Origin: Oxalobacteraceae bacterium
GTDB taxonomy: Bacteria; Pseudomonadota; Gammaproteobacteria; Burkholderiales; Burkholderiaceae_D
DNA length: 16,037 nt
Reading direction: 5' to 3'
NCBI GenBank assembly: GCA_947446335.1
Contig: CANFGA010000019.1
Location: 1-16,037, forward strand
This document shows positions 13,570 through 16,037 of this stretch, piece after piece. The position numbers were made by a program, and so were the translations under genes. Below the pieces are notes generated by a model. The model had not been told where the DNA came from, made no database searches, and was given only the letters and a program-made list of their open reading frames with translations. The first letter of the stretch is position 1. Each line of letters starts with the position of its first letter.

Positions 13570-15507
13570 ATGAAGCTGCTGCTCCAACCCGCCATTGCAT
13601 TGATGCAGCGTTTGCGCCTGCTGCCCAAATTTGCCCTGATGTGCCTGGTATTTTTGACCCCGCTGCTGCTGGTCACGGCCATGCTGATGCATGAATTACA
13701 AAAATCGATCGCCACAACGGGCCAGGAACGGCTGGGTTTGACTTATATCGCGCACTTGCACGAGCTCACCGGCTTGATGCAGCAGCGCCGCGCACTCGAA
13801 CATCTGCGCCTGAGCACGCAAGCGGCAATGAATAACGCGTCGCACAGCGAGCAAATATTGCGCAAGATGGACCAACTGGAGCAATTCCAAAGCGCCGCCA
13901 CCAGTGTGGCGCTGCTGCCGCAGTGGCGCTTGGTACGGCGCGACTGGGACGCCTTGCACAAGGTGCAACTGGGCGCGCGCGACAGCTATGCGCGCCACAC
14001 CGCGCTGATCGGGCAATTGAACCGGCTCAGCATCCTCGTGGCCGACCGTTCCAGCTTGAGCCTGGATCCGGATGCGCAATCGAATCATTTGATAGTCGCA
14101 TTTTTGCATGCGCTGCCCGACATCGCCGAAAACCTGTCCGAGATCGCCGGCCGCGGCGCCGCCTTCATCGACAGCGGCTTGTTCGAAGCCAATGAAGACC
14201 GGCTGGTCAATACGCGCGCGATGATCGCCAGACACGACTTGGCGCGCGTTCCAGCCCAGTTCGATGCGCTGTTTCTGGCCAACCCTGGCCTGAAATCAGC
14301 ACTGCAAGCACAGATGGGGGCGCTGCCCGCTGCGCTGGCCTTTATTGTGCGCAGCGACAATGAAGTCGGCAATTCCTACGACCAAAGCTCGGGCCTGGAA
14401 TTTTATCGCGCAGGCAGCGCCAGCATCGATCGCGTGTATAAACTGGCGGCGGGCGCCGCCGGCGTGCTCGACGGCTTGCTGGCGCAGCGCATCGAACGCG
14501 ATACGCTGCGCCGCAACCTGATGCTGGCATCGGTGCTGGCTGCCATCGCTGTCGCAGGATACTTGCTGGCCGGCTTCTATGCCGCATTTGCGCGCGACAT
14601 CGGGCGCCTGAACCATGCGGTGCAGCGCGCCGCCGCCGGCGACTTGAGCGTGCAAATCGCCTCGCGCGCGCACGATGAAATCGGCGATCTGGTCAACGCG
14701 TTTGGCGCGATGAGCGCTGCGCTGGCCACGTTGGTGACCAGCATCCGCAGCGGCGGCGGCGCCATCGCAAATGCGACCGATGAACTGAGCAGCGGCAATG
14801 AAGCGCTGTCGAGGCAGACGACGACCCAGAACGACGCACTGCGCGACACGGTGGGCGCTCTGCAAGCGTTGACGGCCAGCGTCGATCGGCATCAGGGTGA
14901 TGCGGGCCGCGGCTTGCAGCTGGTCAAGATTGCATCGGACATTGCGCAGCAAGGCAGCCACAGCGTCGACGCGGTGGTAGCGACGATGGCGTCGATCAAG
15001 ATCAGTTCGGACAAGATCGCGGACATCATCGGCGTCATCAACGGGATCGCTTTCCAGACCAATATCCTCGCGCTCAACGCCGCCGTCGAAGCGGCGCGCG
15101 CCGGTACCCAGGGACGCGGCTTTGCCGTGGTCGCCGCCGAGGTGCGCCATCTGGCCCAGCGCTGCGCGGCGGCGGCGCTGGACATCAAGCACCTGGTCGG
15201 CGTCTCGGTCCAGACCGTCGTTGCCGGCAGCAATCTGGCCAATACGGCAGGCTCGACGATGCAACAAGTGCAGCAATCGGTGCAACAGGTGGCCGACATC
15301 ATCAGCCAGATGAGCGCAGCGAGCACCGCCCAAGGCACGCAGATAACGCAGGTCGACCAGTCGCTGACCAGGATAGGCGCGATGACGCGCCAGAATGCGG
15401 CGCTGGTCGAGCAAGCCAATGCCGGCTCATCGCGCTTGCACGATGAAACCGGCCACCTGACGCAAGCGGTCGGGCGTTTCACGTTGAAAACAATGGCGGC
15501 GGATTGA
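13570..15507 (+). CDS. Methyl-accepting chemotaxis protein (36H-type transducer)
   Basis: A 645-residue membrane chemoreceptor. TM1 lies at about residues 21-40, a long helical periplasmic region follows at about 41-316 with no PAS or Cache signature, TM2 is at about 317-340, and a HAMP domain covers 340-392 (HDEIGDLVNAFGAM). The signalling domain has its hairpin tip at about 487-520 with IAFQTNILALNAAVEAARAG and GRGFAVVAAEVRHLAQR, which fixes the class and predicts coupling to CheW/CheA. The usual Glu in AGEQGRG is Thr (513), and a Cys replaces the Ser after LAQR (532). There is no C-terminal NWETF-like pentapeptide, so it lacks the direct CheR tether. ATG 13570 is the first start after an in-frame TAG; the ribosome site is weak. 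It is divergent from the pilus operon. The ligand is unknown, and a Pil-Chp role like PilJ is possible but not shown. Confidence 0.95.
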   Translation: MKLLLQPAIALMQRLRLLPKFALMCLVFLTPLLLVTAMLMHELQKSIATTGQERLGLTYIAHLHELTGLMQQRRALEHLRLSTQAAMNNASHSEQILRKMDQLEQFQSAATSVALLPQWRLVRRDWDALHKVQLGARDSYARHTALIGQLNRLSILVADRSSLSLDPDAQSNHLIVAFLHALPDIAENLSEIAGRGAAFIDSGLFEANEDRLVNTRAMIARHDLARVPAQFDALFLANPGLKSALQAQMGALPAALAFIVRSDNEVGNSYDQSSGLEFYRAGSASIDRVYKLAAGAAGVLDGLLAQRIERDTLRRNLMLASVLAAIAVAGYLLAGFYAAFARDIGRLNHAVQRAAAGDLSVQIASRAHDEIGDLVNAFGAMSAALATLVTSIRSGGGAIANATDELSSGNEALSRQTTTQNDALRDTVGALQALTASVDRHQGDAGRGLQLVKIASDIAQQGSHSVDAVVATMASIKISSDKIADIIGVINGIAFQTNILALNAAVEAARAGTQGRGFAVVAAEVRHLAQRCAAAALDIKHLVGVSVQTVVAGSNLANTAGSTMQQVQQSVQQVADIISQMSAASTAQGTQITQVDQSLTRIGAMTRQNAALVEQANAGSSRLHDETGHLTQAVGRFTLKTMAAD

Positions 15508-15583
15508 TGCGCGGGCCTGGCCTGAGTCAAGGCAGAAAGGAAAAGTAGGACTGCTCTTACAAAATGCCGCCCGACATGCCTAC

Positions 15584-15601
15584 ATCAGGGCGACTCCTGA
15601 T
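15584..15601. other. Inverted repeat ATCAGG-N6-CCTGAT
   Basis: A perfect 6-bp inverted repeat about 77 nt after the chemoreceptor stop. It could be a weak hairpin or an operator for the downstream regulator. No T run follows it. Confidence 0.3.
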
Positions 15602-15609
15602 CCGATGTT

Positions 15610-15626
15610 CGCGCAACCCTTGCGCG
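15610..15626. other. Small hairpin CGCGCAA-CCC-TTGCGCG
   Basis: A 7-bp perfect stem with a 3-nt loop followed only by CTTA, so it is not a classical terminator. Together with the repeat at 15584 it is the only structure seen between the chemoreceptor and the Crp/Fnr gene. Confidence 0.35.
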
Positions 15627-15743
15627 CTTAAAGTAACACCAACGCGAACTGTTGAACCCGGCGGCCATCAAGGCTAGCCCTCCCGGCACAAGAAACCGGC
15701 ACAGAACGCCCCCGTGGTATCTATCAAAGCCTGTGAGGAAAAA

Positions 15744-16037
15744 ATGAACAACATAGGACTGACCCAAACGCCAACGCCGACGCGCGCCCGTTCCCACCCC
15801 ATTCGAGTCGGTACGCCAGAATTCAAGCTAGCGTCCCGGCCAGTCATCAGCTACAGCGGCACACAGCAAAACGAATTGCTGGCAGCCCTGCCGCGCGCAG
15901 CGCTGGAAAATCTGTTCGAGCACTTGGAACTGGTCACCCTGCCCTTCGGCAAGGAACTGTTCGAGTACGGTTGCACGCTGGAGCATGTGTATTTTCCGAC
16001 CACGGCCATCGTCTCGCTGCTGTACGTGATGGAAGAC
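15744..16037 (+). CDS. Crp/Fnr-family regulator, N-terminal part only
   Basis: An open frame of 98 codons running off the right edge. Residues 42-98 match the start of a cyclic-nucleotide-binding-like (cupin) domain: NELLAALPRAALENLFEHLE, then LPFGKELFEYG and HVYFPTTAIVSLLYVMED, a pattern familiar from betaproteobacterial Crp/Fnr regulators. The first 40 residues are Thr/Pro/Arg-rich and not conserved. The DNA-binding helix-turn-helix lies outside the window, so its presence is assumed from the family. No Fnr-type N-terminal Cys cluster is seen (only one Cys, residue 77), so an iron-sulphur oxygen sensor is unlikely. GAGGA (15735-15739) lies 4 nt before the ATG and supports this start. Confidence 0.85.
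   Translation, partial: MNNIGLTQTPTPTRARSHPIRVGTPEFKLASRPVISYSGTQQNELLAALPRAALENLFEHLELVTLPFGKELFEYGCTLEHVYFPTTAIVSLLYVMED

Noticed and set aside
13331..13573. Plus-strand GTG open frame of 80 codons ending ATGA over the chemoreceptor start
   Set aside because: The overlap is tempting for translational coupling, but there is no ribosome site, the frame runs through the palindromes of the control region, and the composition is not protein-like.

Overview
The window looks like chromosomal DNA of a high-GC betaproteobacterium, most likely Burkholderiales and plausibly Oxalobacteraceae. This rests on GC-rich codon use, a complete minor-pilin operon, a beta-type RF3, a 36H-type chemoreceptor and a Crp/Fnr-like regulator. 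The genus cannot be settled by reading alone. I see no IS element, integrase, tRNA, rRNA or CRISPR array.

Layout. (1) 1-2864, minus strand: a large membrane-bound hybrid sensor histidine kinase whose receiver domain runs off the left edge. (2) 2865-3387: a long intergenic stretch with an AT-rich promoter island for the kinase and, at its right end, a strong terminator for the next gene. (3) 3388-5115, minus: prfC (release factor 3), with an unusual N-terminal extension made of 12-nt tandem repeats and its own sigma70-like promoter. (4) 5231-13254, minus: the type IV pilus minor pilin and tip adhesin operon, in the order pilE - fimT - pilV - pilW - pilX - pilY1. (5) 13255-13569: a divergent control region with a near-perfect sigma28 (FliA)-type promoter facing pilE and two palindromes. 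(6) 13570-15507, plus: a methyl-accepting chemotaxis protein. (7) 15508-15743: a spacer with two small inverted repeats. (8) 15744 to the right edge, plus: the N-terminal part of a Crp/Fnr-family regulator.

How the genes work together. The five minor pilins should form the priming complex at the pilus tip that carries PilY1, the secreted adhesin and putative mechanosensor. Their genes are chained by 4-13 nt stop/start overlaps as far as pilX, which suggests translational coupling. The chemoreceptor is transcribed divergently from the same control region, and the sigma28-like promoter on the pilin side raises the possibility that this pilus operon is tied to the flagellar/chemotaxis regulon. 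The kinase and prfC appear to be independent units.

Nothing here is clearly a new system. The points most worth a second look are the sigma28-like promoter, the large two-module insertion and non-canonical calcium loop in PilY1, the Ala at -1 of the FimT prepilin cleavage site, the duplicated pilV/pilW stop-start junction, and the repeat-built RF3 extension.
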